The position numbers and the translations under genes are program-made. A stretch of DNA of 64,000 bases, taken from positions 124,001 through 188,000 of the forward strand of contig JAEILZ010000005.1 of the NCBI GenBank assembly GCA_018873225.1. Direction: 5' to 3'. The stretch comes from [Phialemoniopsis] sp. UDSM-2020. Taxonomy: Eukaryota > Ascomycota > Sordariomycetes > Thyridiales > Thyridiaceae. Below, piece by piece: positions 22,302 through 34,452 of this stretch (its first letter is position 1; each line of letters begins with the position of its first letter). The notes under the pieces were generated by a model. It was not told where the DNA came from. It made no database searches and saw only the letters and a list, made by a program, of their open reading frames with translations.

Positions 22302-24367
22302 ATGGGGCCCAAACTCGAAAATGTCCACGCGCTGCCCGACGACTGCGTGCTAATCGCAGGCGGTGGGCCGGTAGGCTTGGTCACTGCATATGTGCTCGCA
22401 CACTACGGTGTTCGCTCCATCGTTTTCGAAAGAAACCTGAGCACGACAAAGTTAGTTTCCGGCCATCATATCGCTCAGACAAAAATAGCGACTGACGCGC
22501 AACAGATGGCCGAAGATGGATCTCACCAATGTGAGGTCGATGGAGCTCTTCAGCCGAATCGGGCTGGCAGATGAGCTGCGCTCCAAAGGTTGATGACGCG
22601 CAATGGTCCTGAAATGAAGTCTATGATTCCGATGCTGAATATCGTCGCCAGGTATACCATCACACATACCGTACACTGTACTCATGTCGAATGGCCTGAG
22701 CCAAGATGAAGCCATCACGAAGTGGGACCATCCAAGTGTTGACGAGTTTCGCAAGCGAATTCGTGACACGAACGATGGAACACAGCCAAGAGAGCCCTAC
22801 CAGCGCATATCACAATCCGTTTTCGAAGCCTGGATGAAGGAGAAGTGTCAAGAAAATCCACTTATCGATCTTCGGTTCGGGTGGAAATTGGACACGATTA
22901 CTGAATCTGCAGACGGGGTGGAGGCAACTGTCAAGACTTCCACAGGAATCACACACTTCTTCAAGTCGAAGTATGCTGTTGGTTGTGATGGGGCCTCTAG
23001 CAAGACACGCAGGTCCCTAGAAATACCCCTAGATGGTGGTTCAACGTGAGTTTTTTTTTTTTTTTAGAAAGCCACTATGTTTCTTATCATCACTGACACT
23101 TTCATATAGTCCCGTGTCTTTTTTGCTTGTCCATTTCAAATCGTCAGACCTTACCAAGCTTCATAAGCAAGGCCGGTTCTGGCACTTATTCATGCTGCTT
23201 GATGGCACCTTTGGCGGGGCTTGTATATCACAAGACGAGAAGGTTTGTCTACAAACAGGATACCCCCAGCACTATGACGCTTGCTGATAGATAATCGGGC
23301 TTTAGGAGATCTTCACTATCCATCTTCCCCTCCCACCTGGGATAGATCCCACAACGATTCAATCCGAAGATGCTATCGCCAGTCTTCTCGGTGGGCTGGA
23401 TGGGCCGTTCAAGGTTCAAATCGACGAGATCCTAGTCCGATCAACCTACCAGCCCAGCATTGCAGTCGCTCGTCAGTATGCAGGCCCCGAGCTTCGAGTG
23501 TTCTTGGCCGGAGATTCGGCTCACCAGAACGTCCCCACTGGCGGATATGGTATGAACACCGGCCTGGGTGATGCGTTTGATATCGCCTGGAAGCTTGCCG
23601 CAGTCATCAACAGATACGGAAGACGCGGTCTACTCCGGTCATATGAGCAAGAACGACGGCCCGTAGCCCTCGTAAACGTTGAGAGATCTGGCGTGCATAT
23701 GGCAGCACATATACAAGCAGTGGACATTCTGAAGGGCAAAGCCACTGATATCCAGCAGCGAAGCGCAGAGGGGTGCCGTGTGAGGGCTGCAGTTGATAAA
23801 CATTACCAAGAACACAACGGTGAGAATACAGATCTAGGTATCGAACTGGGCTATCGGTACTCTTCGGTCATTTGCTCCACTGAAGGAGAAGAGGCTCCAG
23901 CTTTCGATCCGCATATCTATATCCCTACCACCATTCCAGGGAGCCGGCCTCCACATGTCTTCCTCGAGGATGGATCATCCATCTTTGATCGCTTCGGTAA
24001 AGACTTCAGTCTCATAGACTTTGGTCAAGCTGACAGCACCCGCAAGAGTCTGATCGGTGCTGCCAAGGAGCTGAACGTACCTCTCAAGTGCATACAAATC
24101 CATGGCGAAGAGCATGTAGCAAGGATATGGGAAAAGAGGCTGGTATTGGTCCGGCCAGATGGCCACGTCTCGTGGCGGGGCGACTTCTTACCGGATGATA
24201 CCGGAGCGCGTCAAGTCATCGAGACTGCTGTTGGCTATCATGAAGAGGGAAACGGAGCCGGAAGGGCTCAGGACCCCAAGTCTCCTGGTCACTTTACAAT
24301 GACAGAAGGGATGGACACTCAAGTCACAGAGTACAAGCTGCGCAACATGGGCGAGTTTCAGAAGTAG
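22302..24367 (+). CDS. FAD-dependent aromatic hydroxylase (phenol monooxygenase type)
   Basis: Five exons (22302-22450, 22506-22588, 22652-23045, 23110-23242, 23306-24367) give 606 aa. The FAD fold is DCVLIAGGGPVGLVTAYVLA followed by VRSIVFERN. The class-specific MDLTNVRSMELFSRIGLADE follows, and the DG motif is GCDGASSKTRR. The GD motif is LRVFLAGDSAHQNVPTGGYG with GMNTGLGDAFDIAWKL. The C-terminal thioredoxin-like part ends in VLVRPDGHVSWRGD, so the protein belongs with phenol 2-monooxygenase, TfdB and MhpA-like hydroxylases rather than the shorter salicylate type next door. The donor of the second intron is GTTGAT, unusual but in phase. The third intron starts with GTGAG and a run of about 15 T (from 23050). 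Together with the first monooxygenase it could convert a substituted benzoate or phenol to a catechol. Confidence 0.9.
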
Positions 24368-24440
24368 TTCTTTTTACATCTAAAAGAAGATGTCACTTTT
24401 ATCTTATTTATTCGTATGATATCAAAGAAAGAGAGCAAGG

Positions 24441-25391
24441 CTACTCGTCCGCATAGTACTTCCTAGGCCAGATATTCATCGCCGTCTTGAGCCCACCCCC
24501 GATCGGCAAGCCCGCGTGCATCGTCCGCCTGTCCCCCGTCCCATTAGCATGCAGGTTCATCCAAAACACAGCGTTGCCCGCCACCGGCCGGAACGCTAAC
24601 CCTCCCTCCGGGTGTAGCCTCCACTCCGGATCCGCCCCCGTCCAGACCCAGTCCTCGTCCTTCTTCCCGTCTGCCACTGCGGGCCGCGTCCGCCCCACCT
24701 GCCGCGCCGGCGTTTCTAGATAGGGGAAATGAGTCTCCCCTCCCGTGCAGTTGTCCTGCAGTATCACAAAGAAGCTCGCGACGCGGTTCCACGTCCTGCC
24801 GGACCCGTCGGCCGCGGCGCGCGGCGAGTCGTACCAGTCGTGGTGTATGTTGAACCGCTGGCCCGCCGTGTACCGCACGAGCTGCGGCGGGCCCATCTCG
24901 TCCCAGCCGTCGGTCATCACGCCGCCGAGGAAGTGCCGCGCGCGGTCGAGCACGCAGACCACGGCCGGGTCGTCGCGGGGCAGGCCTGCGGACGACGAGG
25001 TGCGGTCCGAGGAGCGCTGGTCGTGGCCGTACTTGGCGACGCGGGAGGGGGCGAAGCGCGACTCGCCCGCCGCGAGGAGGCCCGCCGTGTCGGAGGCGGA
25101 GGTGAAGTTGTGGATGTAGATGACTAGGGGGTCGAGGGAGACGAGCTCGGTCTGGTAGGACTGGGAGCGGCAGACGAAGGGTTCGTCGGCAGAGGTGTTG
25201 TTGGTAGTGGCTTGGAACGAGGATGTGAAGAGGCTTGTGCGGAGGGATATGGGGAGATGGTCGTCCAGTACGGAGACGTCTGGGAAGAAGGAGAGCAGGG
25301 ACGGGGTTTGCGTGATGTAGGGCAGCGTGAGGGCGAGGAAGCCGGTGCTCGTTGCCAGCACGGCGACTTTGGATAGCCACGAGGTAGCCAT
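24441..25391 (-). CDS. Prolyl-4-hydroxylase-like 2-oxoglutarate/Fe(II) oxygenase
   Basis: Intronless, 316 aa from the ATG at 25391. An N-terminal hydrophobic segment (WLSKVAVLATSTGFLALTLP) acts as signal anchor, and NNTS, NFTS, NCTG and NGTG sequons suggest a lumenal chain. The double-stranded beta-helix carries the P4H pattern: YTAGQRFNIHHDWYDS with the HxD iron pair, FFVILQDNCTGGETHFP, GNAVFWMNLHANG, and the distal His in TMHAGLPIGGG with Lys in KTAMNIWPRK for 2-oxoglutarate. It probably hydroxylates prolines of secreted or membrane proteins in the ER. It ends about 70 bases from the convergent FAD monooxygenase stop and may not belong to that cluster. Confidence 0.85.
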   Translation of the reverse strand: MATSWLSKVAVLATSTGFLALTLPYITQTPSLLSFFPDVSVLDDHLPISLRTSLFTSSFQATTNNTSADEPFVCRSQSYQTELVSLDPLVIYIHNFTSASDTAGLLAAGESRFAPSRVAKYGHDQRSSDRTSSSAGLPRDDPAVVCVLDRARHFLGGVMTDGWDEMGPPQLVRYTAGQRFNIHHDWYDSPRAAADGSGRTWNRVASFFVILQDNCTGGETHFPYLETPARQVGRTRPAVADGKKDEDWVWTGADPEWRLHPEGGLAFRPVAGNAVFWMNLHANGTGDRRTMHAGLPIGGGLKTAMNIWPRKYYADE

Positions 25392-28300
25392 GTTGGACGA
25401 GTATAGACTGTTACGACATGGGATGCAATCACCGAAACAGAGCAAACATGAGCTATTCAGAAATTTGGCATTTCAAGAGCGCGAGCAAATAGAGCATATG
25501 TGAATTTGTTCCTCCCTCACAGATTATATGTCTAGTTACCTACCTGCTCACCGACCAACCGAAACTGCTTCCATACATTGCTAGACCACCATCACTCATA
25601 CTCTCTTACCAATTTGTAGTAAGAGGACTGGCTGGCTGGTCGGTGGCAGACTGCCAGAGAGGCAGGTCTGAACGAATACTGATATCTGGAAGAGCAGGCT
25701 CCGATCCGGGCAGAAATGCCGAGATCCCTGCAGGTGAGGGCGCGGAGAACCAGGATAGCATGACCATATTGGGGAGCGAGGACAGCTCGTTGGCGTAGGC
25801 GGAAATAGCCGAAAGCAGGATAGGGGGGAGCTCTCCGCATCAGGATTGGTGACCGGTGAGACGCTTGGCTTGTTCGAGTAAAGCCGTTGTCGACGAGGTG
25901 TAACCCCAGACTTCTGAGTATCTCGTACCTCTGATTCTGCCAGAGGCGAGGGCTAAGTGGTGGGATTTGATACCTGCCTCGAGAGGAGAAGTGATTGCCT
26001 GTCGCATGTTGAATGAGCATGGGCCTTGGCTGGCCTAAATCCTGATGGATGGTATTGGAGCTGTGTTAGTGGGTTAATCAAGATGTCGTCCGACTTCCCC
26101 GCAGATGCAGTCGGCATCAGTCCAAGAGGAGGGCTTCGACTATCTTCAGCTGCTTCGAAAGGAACGAGCTGTTGCTCCTGGCCTTCCTGGTGGAGATTTA
26201 CGTTTCTTGCTACTATCGTGCGGGGTGGTGCTCTTGGCCAGACGGTATTTGGCGCTCATGACAGCTTGGCGTCAATGAAAACCAGACTTTGAACATGCCT
26301 GCGCTCCTGCTCTGCGCATGTTCTTCCTTTGACATCTAATTGACCTTTGACCATGGTCTTGATCTCGACATGTTCAAGTCGATCCATAGTCCAAAGCGGC
26401 CCAGTGTGAGGCTCGTCTCCTGCAGGGTCCCTCTGCCGTGTTGATGATCCGCAAGCGAGCGAGCCATGGGCGGGTGCGCGCACAAGCCACCGGCTCGCTC
26501 GTTACCGAGCCGTCAACCTGTCGAGCAGCTTTGGCGACAGCAGACCAAGCATCGATAAGCTCACCTGGGCGGACTGGGCAGGGTGGCCAAGTCTTAATGA
26601 TGTGACCGGCACTTGCACTGCGATTTCAAAGAGAAAACTAGAAACAAACCCTTGGATTAACATGGCAGGCGCCACGCTTGGCCGTTTGGACCCTGAAATC
26701 GTGAGCATGGGCCATTGTCAAGTGGGCAATTGGAGACGAGACGAAATGGCAGCGGAAAACCTGGTCGCTGCAATTGCGCTTTGGGCTTCTTTTGGTGGAG
26801 ACCCAGTTCCCAGAGCATCCGTGAATCCTCTGGGGAAAACATGATTTCGCGCCAGAAAACCTGCCAGTGTCGAGTTTTGGGACGCGTTTCGCGTTCATCT
26901 GCTGCAGCTATCGATTATTCGCATGAGCGATGGAAGTGCACACCTGCGAGATGCACGCTGAGCGATGCGAATGCACTCACCCAAGGCCTGGAAGAGCGGG
27001 GCCAGCACTGAGGAAGGCACATCTTTGCAAAGTGTCCCCCGTAACGGAAACCCGGCTCGCTTGCATTTGCAGCCAAAAGCCAAGACTTGGGATTATGGTT
27101 GCGTTTAGTTGATGCAAGAGACGCTTCCGGAAAACGGCACAGGCGGGCGAGCAGCTTAGCGACAAAACGGAACGCTACCGACGCGCTTCTCCGTCAAAAA
27201 AAGCGACGCTACTGGGCGAAACAGAGGGGAAATGGGCTGAGGAAAGGAGGGGCAGCAAATACACCGCAGAAAATAAGCATGGGAAAGTTGGGTCACTGAA
27301 TGGACTTTCTAGACAAGTAAGATTGATGATGATCATCGCTGCCAGCTGAGCTTCAGGGCTTGAGCTGAGGCGTGGAAAGGTGGCCATGGGCTTGTACCAG
27401 AAGGCACATCATGGGTTTCAACGGTGCATCACGTTTTGTTCGCGACGCGTTGCATCCTGCGTGTTTGCCGTTTGTGATTCGAGGCGTCAAACGTGTTGTC
27501 GCGAGTTTGGGCAGAAATGGGTACTGACGTCACTGGAGAGTCGCTGATCTCAATGGCGGGGGATCAGAATATCGCCATATTACCCGCCCCATTGACATCC
27601 ATGGATGACAGATGCCCTTGAAAAAAATAAAGAAAAAAGCCAGGGTGCGAGATCTCAAGCCCTTACCGCCGCTAGATACCCGTTCCTGCACCATCAGCCA
27701 CAAACATGGCTGCAGATGGCAGGGGAGGAATCAGGACTGGGGAAATGAGGATGGGCAAGATTGGGCTTGACCGGCCGGTCTGTCTTGGGTGTCGGGCTCG
27801 GGAAGAAGAGGGGAGAAGAGACAGAGAACAGCACGTTTGCTTAGCATTTTCGGGCTGGCCCTTGTCTGATGCATTTGCGACTGCTGGTTTGCAGCCGCTG
27901 GCGCTCTTCAATTAGCTCTAGCTGTTGACGAGAGTCATGATGTCAAAAGTCGGGAGGCAGCGCAGTCTACCGGCAGAGCCTCCTGTGCGCTAAATTTCTC
28001 GCCGCCAGCCTGTGCGCCTCGCCTGTCAAAGCCATCTGTGTGGGTGAGTGGCCAGAGTGAGTTATTATCAGCGATCTGGCTCAACCACACCATCCATCCC
28101 AAACGGCACCAGAAGGGATGGACGGAGCAGATCCAGCGCCATTACGTCTAGTGCGACAGATCGGCCCATCAGGCCATGTCACACGGTCGACTAGCTGCAT
28201 CCTGTGGTAGGTTTGATTGCGTCGTTGATGGGAACGAAGTCTCCGGGCAATAGACAATGGGAGCATCGTAGCAGCGAAGCGACGATGATAATCGCACCCG

Positions 28301-30727
28301 AGTTGGGATCTGGATTCGTCAACAAACATGGAGGGGGATGCGGCCAAGGTAGCATCGAGAGCCAGGCTCCCCCCAATTCAGCTACCGGGGATGTGTGTCA
28401 GCTGAAATGGTGCTGAAAATGCCATGGTGTCCGTTTTGCTGGGCTCGTCACGCGATTCAGGGCCCTGCAGAGAGAAAAAAGACCGCCTGTGGAGCTGGTG
28501 ATACAGTGGATAACATGTCCTGGCCAGTTGATGGTGTCCCGTACCTGGACAAGTCGAGCCACGTGCTGACAAAACAAGAGCATTCCTTCTGCCAGGGTTG
28601 GGATCAAGGCCATCGGCTCGGGCGGGTGTGCGCGTGTGTCAGCATGAGAACTGGTTTTTAATTGATTCATCTCGTGCCAGATCCGGATGAGCAGCAGGCG
28701 CGTGTGCAGAGGAGCAGAACAAGATTTATTAATCCTGCTCGAGTGAGAATTGATGTCCCGGCTGTTTCAGGATGGGCACACGATAGTGGTGGTACAGCAG
28801 TGTGTGCCCCCCAAGCGCAAGGGAGATAAGACGGGCTCGCTCTACTATCGTACCGTATGTACCAGATTACTGCCATGACGATGGGATTGGAAACGCTCTA
28901 CGAATTAGAGCGAAAGAAGTTTGATTTAAATTGCTCTGGTTCTTTGGTGAAGCGATTGCCTGGTCAGTCTGCGCTTCGCTTGGGTCGACTGAAGAATACT
29001 TGGGTAGGTACATCCACCTAGGCGTCTTTCCTTACCCTTGTCAATTTTGTCATGGAAGAAAAGCGGAGATTGACGCCTGCGACTGCGCCTCTGATTGGTA
29101 GACTTGCACTCCCTGATCTCCCCAAAAGTGGATCGTCATGAGCGTTCAGCGCATTCAGGGAAAACGGATGACGCTGCCAACGACGTCATATGGGGGCTCC
29201 CAAATGCTGGGAATGCTGGAAAGTGGCAGCCATCGATCGGCCCCTGGACCATTGACGGCACCCAGATCATGGATTTCCCAAGCCAGAAAAAGACGAAGAA
29301 CCCGGGCAATCAAACCGTGGTAGGAGAAAGCCAAGATCCCATTCTCATTCCTCTCGACGCTGTTGCTGCCCCAGAGTCCCAGAGGAGCCCACATTTTTCC
29401 TGGACTGGCGTTGTTGTCTGCCTCTTGCCGAACCCTCATCTCCGTCACTGGCGTCCTTTTTGGCGCAATTGCCCACTTGATTTTCTCAGTGCAATCCCTG
29501 TTTCCCTGACCTCACTTGCCGCTGCGACCACCAGAAAGCAGCCCCTCCTCTCTCTTCCACGCCGTCGCCGCAACGCCGCCTCTCTGTCTGTCTGTCTCTC
29601 TCTTGCTGCTATTCTGCCTCGTAAAGTGAGTAAAATAGGAGGAAGCCGTCACAAGGATACTCTAGGTACGTAATCGAAGAAGCATTACGCACCGTCTCGT
29701 CTACTACTGCTCCGTCCTACCGTTTCCACCTTTTTTCCTGCATCCTGCACATTGCCTGCCCACACACACTCCCACGCACTCTCTGCATACATCCTGCCCT
29801 CCTGCTATTTTCCTGTTCTTTCTCGGTACTCGCACCGATCTCACCTGCATCGAACCGTTCTGTATCGCCTCCTTGTCTCGATAGCAGAGCAAATCTTTGC
29901 TCAAGTTAGTAATCAGCTGTTCTCTGCTGGAGGCTTTGCTCCAACAGTCTGGCTAACCAGCGTTCTACGATCCAGCAGCCCGTTGCAGTCTCGACCAATA
30001 CCGGCTCGCACATCGATTCAAAGGCGTGATAGCGAAGCAGGACCGCACCCACTCATCCCCGATCTCATTCCGTCACAGCTGTGGCTATCCTCCGGCCCTT
30101 CGTCATAGGTCTCTCCCCCGGTGCGCCTCGACCCCATCTTGCCTTGGCCCGGCACCTTGAACCAACACCAGCCTACCTACCGCCAGCTTGGTCACCTACC
30201 TGCCTACTCGTCCATAGGCCTCGCCTTATTTTCCATCACCTTCCCACTCAAGCTCTACATCCTGCTCCCTCTCCCTCCGACAGTTGATCGTACCTCTGTT
30301 TCGAATCATTGCCGTCTTCCTCAGTCTGCGAACGTCCGCACTTGACTTTCTCAACACCTTGACATCGCCCTCACCTCACCTTCCTCGCACTCGATCCGTC
30401 CTTTGACTCTCTCGATCACACCCGACCGCCGCCGACCACGACTCTTGCCGCCCGCGTTGCAGCGTTTCCCAAGTTCGATTACATCACCAGCCGCAAGGCT
30501 AGTGCGAGGTGACAAGGTTGGAGAAGCAGGCACATTTGGGCCTCCGGTTGTACAACGGGTTCCTACCTACTGGCAGCCGAGCCACTTTGCAGGTGGACTG
30601 AAGCCCAGCCTGGTGGACGGGAGGAACATCAGCAGCAATTTGCTTTCGCATCTGCATTGTGCAGCCGTTTGTCGTTCCCCTTCGGACTTTTAGATCGCCC
30701 TACAGCGGCGACCCGTTTTAGACAAAG
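25392..30727. other. 5.3 kb gap without a supported protein gene
   Basis: Between the starts of two divergent genes lies a long stretch with only short open frames lacking known motifs, ATG context or splice partners. The longest, 142 codons on the minus strand at 25592-26020, has no recognisable domain. From about 29.4 to 30.7 kb the plus strand is strongly pyrimidine-rich, with TCTG/TCTC repeats at about 29580-29605, as expected for the promoter and a long 5' leader of the kinase gene. The rest may hold regulatory DNA or non-coding transcripts; I see nothing decisive. Confidence 0.5.
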
Positions 30728-33286
30728 ATGTCGACGATACAACAGCTTAAGAACTTTATACGTCATGGTAAGCATTCCTGCACAGCCTCTGGCATGCAAA
30801 AAAATAAGACTGTCCCAAACCTTACTTTACTTGCACGCTTCCGTTATCTCTTGGACATCCTCGTACTCTTTACTTTTGTATCCAGCGATTCTAACATTTT
30901 CTACTCGCCATCAGGCAAGCAGGCCAGGAATTACGACGAGACCCCGCGGAAGGCCGACTACTCGCCCCCAGCACCGCAAGCTCAGGTACACCAGAAGCAG
31001 CACGACATGGCTGGCATCTCAGAACCAGTTCTCGGTGCCAATCAAGAAAATCAGCCGCTCCACGAGGCCTACTCTATGAACGCCGCAGATGCCACCAACC
31101 GAGTCGCTCAAGCAGGTCACGCAGCTGCTCACCACAACGAACCAGCTCAGGTCATCCACCACGGCGCCGCCGCCACACCGAAGACTAAGAGCAAACGCGT
31201 CGACGATGCCAACATCGCCAAGCTCGTTGCTGAGGAGAATGAGAGCCGTAGCAAGTTCCCGAGGTATCCTGGCCTCGAGAGGTGGGAGCTGCTCGAGAAG
31301 ATGGGCGATGGTGCCTTCAGCAACGTCTACCGGGCTCGCGACCTCGACGGCAATTTCAACGGCGAAGTTGCCATCAAGGTTGTACGCAAGTTCGAAATGA
31401 ACAGTCTGCAGGTGAGTTTTCAACAATCGAGCATGGCGCCTCTCCTCTCTTGCGTCGCATTTTGTTTTCCTCTTCTCTCTGTCTCTTCCTCCCCTTCTCT
31501 CGCTTGACTTGATCGCAAACTCTCTTTTCTTTTCTTTTTCGCTATTGTCTTCTTTTTACCAACTCCCGGATCGCCATAGGGAAACAAGCATTTACACCCG
31601 GACTTTAAGCCGAAGGTGCCCAAGGCTGCAGAGGTGCGATAAACTTTCTTTTCCTTTGTCATATCTCCTCGTCGTCTATGTCATCATCTATCGTCCATTC
31701 CGGTCCTCAGCATCGTCTTTCCTGCATCTCGCGCAGGGCTTTCGCCACAGATCGAGTGTGCCGGAGGCGCAGCCCTAGACGCCCAAGACCAGTATCAGCA
31801 GAAGTGTACTGACTACTAAACCATGACAGCGAGCAAACATCCTCAAGGAAGTGCAGATCATGCGCCAGCTCGATCACCCCAACATCATCAAACTCGTCGA
31901 CTTCTCCGAGTCCAAACAATATTACTACATCATCCTCGAGCTCGCACCGGGTGGCGAACTCTTCCATCAGATCGTGAGGCTCACGTACTTCAGTGAAGAC
32001 CTGTCACGGCATGTCATCACACAGGTCGCCAAAGCGCTGGAATATCTCCACGAGGAGAAGGGTGTTGTTCATCGGTAAGTGGCCCCCCCCTGTCTGGTCT
32101 CATTGACGTCATAAGTCAGCCAAAGCGACGCCACAAAACGTGGTGGCCTGTATCGGAATTGGACACTAACGCCTCGCCATTTCGTAGTGATATCAAGCCA
32201 GAGAACATTCTTTACCGCCCCATTCCGTTTGTTCCCTCCAAGCAACCCAAGCCGAAACAACCTGGCGACGAAGATAAGGTTGACGAGGGCGAGTTTGTCC
32301 CCGGCCAGGGCGCCGGTGGTATTGGGCAAATCAAGATCGCCGATTTTGGTCTCTCCAAAATCGTGTGGGAGAACAAGACGACCACCCCATGCGGCACTGT
32401 TGGCTACACAGCACCCGAGATCGTCAAGGACGAAAGGTACTCGAAGTCAGTAGACATGTGGGCTCTGGGGTGTGTTCTCTACACGCTCTTGTGCGGCTTC
32501 CCGCCATTCTACGACGAGAGCATCGAGGTTCTCACCGAGAAGGTCGCCAAGGGACAGTATACCTTCCTTTCGCCCTGGTGGGACGACATCTCCAAGTCGG
32601 CTCAGGATCTGATTACACACCTTCTGGCCGTGGATCCCGAGAAGCGGTACACCATTACCGAGTTCTTGAACCACCCCTGGATCCAGGCTTCCGGACCTAC
32701 ACCCCGTGACGAGAAGAAGCAGCCGCAGCTCTCCCAGGACGGCATGCTTCGCGCCTTTGATGCAAGCAAGCTCATTGATGGTGATAAGAGGTACGACTTC
32801 CGCTCACCAGGCGCTGTCAACCTCCGTGAGGTATTCGATGTCGGTTATGCGGTGCACCGTCAGGAAGAGGAGGGCAAGCGACGCAAGCAGGTCGGTTCCA
32901 AGGCCGCTGGCGTGTCATCCAATCTCGCCGGGCTCAACGAGGAAGACGAGGAGGATGAGCAGATGGCTGATGTCGGCGACGACAACCGCGAATACGTCCA
33001 CAAGACGAACCCGGCACAAACGGCGACGCACCAGCTGGAGCAGAGCATGCGCAATACCAATATCAAGGACGAGCATCGCGGTAGGGAGCGAGAGCAACGC
33101 GAGAAACAGCACGGTCATGGGCACGCCGCCGATAAGGGCTACGGGCAACACTCGGCGGCCGTCACGGCGGCGGCCCGACAGCAGGTTAGAGACCGCAACC
33201 GGGCCAAGGGCGCGTTTGAACTCAACCTGGACGGTGCGACTCTACTCGGCCGGCGAGGTGCCAAGCCTTCTGCAAGGGTGGCATAG
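30728..33286 (+). CDS. srk1: Srk1/Rck2-type MAPK-activated protein kinase (CAMK group)
   Basis: Exons 30728-30767, 30915-31411, 31580-31633, 31830-32074 and 32188-33286 give 644 aa. The kinase domain shows the glycine loop MGDGAFSNVYRARD, VAIKVVRKF for the ATP lysine, HRDIKPENILY with the catalytic Asp, IADFGLSK and the activation segment CGTVGYTAPEIV. The insert GNKHLHPDFKPKVPKAAERA between the N-lobe strands is typical of the Srk1/Cmk2/SrkA family, which acts downstream of the Hog1/Sty1 stress MAPK. The charged tail ends FELNLDGATLLGRRG then SARVA. The 54-base exon carrying this insert is correctly phased. After the TAG the same frame stays open for 110 codons (separate entry), so the true C-terminus may be longer. 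A very long pyrimidine-rich leader precedes the ATG. Confidence 0.9.
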
Positions 33287-33619
33287 AGTGCTAAGGACGA
33301 GGACATCCCTAACGAAGTTGTTTACAATTTGCGAGGGTACAAAAGCAATCTCTATACAACGGTAAACGAGATAAGAACCTCCGATAGGTACCCCAAGGTT
33401 GCGGTGCCCAGCCTGCTGCCGAGGAGTTCGGCTGGTAGGCGCCGGCAACAGGAGAATAAGCCTGCCGCGTCGCTGCCCAGTGGAAATAAGGAACGGGAGG
33501 AGCCTTCCATAACTATAGAGGAGAAGAGTCCCGAAGAGAAGGAAGAGGCGAGCCATGCAACGGATCCGGTGCCGCAGCCACCGTTCATGTATGAAGGTGG
33601 AGGAGCGATGATGGGCTAG
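33287..33619 (+). other. In-frame open extension after the kinase stop
   Basis: Directly after the TAG at 33284-33286 the kinase frame continues for 110 codons to a TAG at 33617-33619. It encodes SAKDEDIPNEVVYNLRGYKS, an acidic, Glu/Lys/Pro-rich middle (SITIEEKSPEEKEEASHA) and the end PPFMYEGGGAMMG. A 78-base in-frame intron could remove the stop: donor GTGCCA at 33258, CTAAC at about 33309-33313, acceptor GCGAG ending at 33335, joining LLGRRG to YKSNLYTT. The donor is weak. It may equally be 3' UTR that is open by chance. Confidence 0.4.
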
Positions 33620-34452
33620 GTTTTTGATGGTCATGTGTGTCTGGATTTTAGGTTTCGTTGCCTCGAGGGGGGTTTTCAAATATTTCGCGGTTGTCATGCT
33701 GCTCTTGCCGCCTCTTGGGGGAGGCATGGAAAGGAAGGGAAATCTTGTTCAGCGGCTTTGAGATGATGGTTCTTTTTCTCTCTTCACTTACCCGAGGTCA
33801 TGGCGTTTGAGTCACATTGACATCATTTCTTGTTTTACACTACTTCTTTTATTATGATTTTTTATTATTATTCGAACCAGACTCATGGGTAGCGCAGAGA
33901 AATACTACATCAACCTTGTCTCATTGATCATTTTGACGCGTCTACAATGGTGTCCGTGGTTTACATCATGAATATGTGTCAGCCAAGGCTTTCAGCTAGG
34001 CTCACTGACGCGGGAGATGTGGCTTACTGCGGCCCCGTTGATGGAGGTACGTGATTCGCCTGCATGCATGAGGCGTTTGCGTCGTCAAATGGCAAGCATG
34101 CCACAAAATGTACTGCATTTCCATTTGTCCAAAAAATAAAATCACCGCCCCCATTGCACCCCTCTCAGCCTGTTTCCTCGGCTCGCCCAATTTCTCGACC
34201 TTCTAGGTCATTACAACCTTCTCCTCTCGAATGACCCATCTCATTCTGTCCACATACCATAGTACGACGCGTACGGCACTCTGATGGGGATGTATAAGGT
34301 CGTCGATTAGCATGCGCTCGTGTTGCGCCTCATCTGTTCCGGAGACGGTCCCGCCCTTCACAGCCTTACTCCCACCCAATATTCAAATGGGACCCTTTTA
34401 GACATCCCGGCAGTTAGAATCGCAATAAAGGCATTCTGTACCGCGAATCGCC
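33620..34452. other. Intergenic spacer upstream of NLR
   Basis: About 830 bases with T-rich and TATTATT-rich DNA at about 33.83-33.88 kb that would suit a 3' processing region. No coding region is supported. Confidence 0.45.

Noticed and set aside
4989..24367. Classical PKS, NRPS or terpene cluster
   Set aside because: No ketosynthase, adenylation-condensation or terpene synthase motifs occur; the set is oxidative and hydrolytic.
25592..26020. 142-codon minus-strand open frame in the gene-poor gap
   Set aside because: No recognisable domain, no promoter or splice partner, composition not gene-like.
33284..33289. Programmed readthrough context at the kinase stop
   Set aside because: TAG followed by AGT is not the known fungal TGA-CTA readthrough context, so readthrough is less likely than a cryptic intron or chance.
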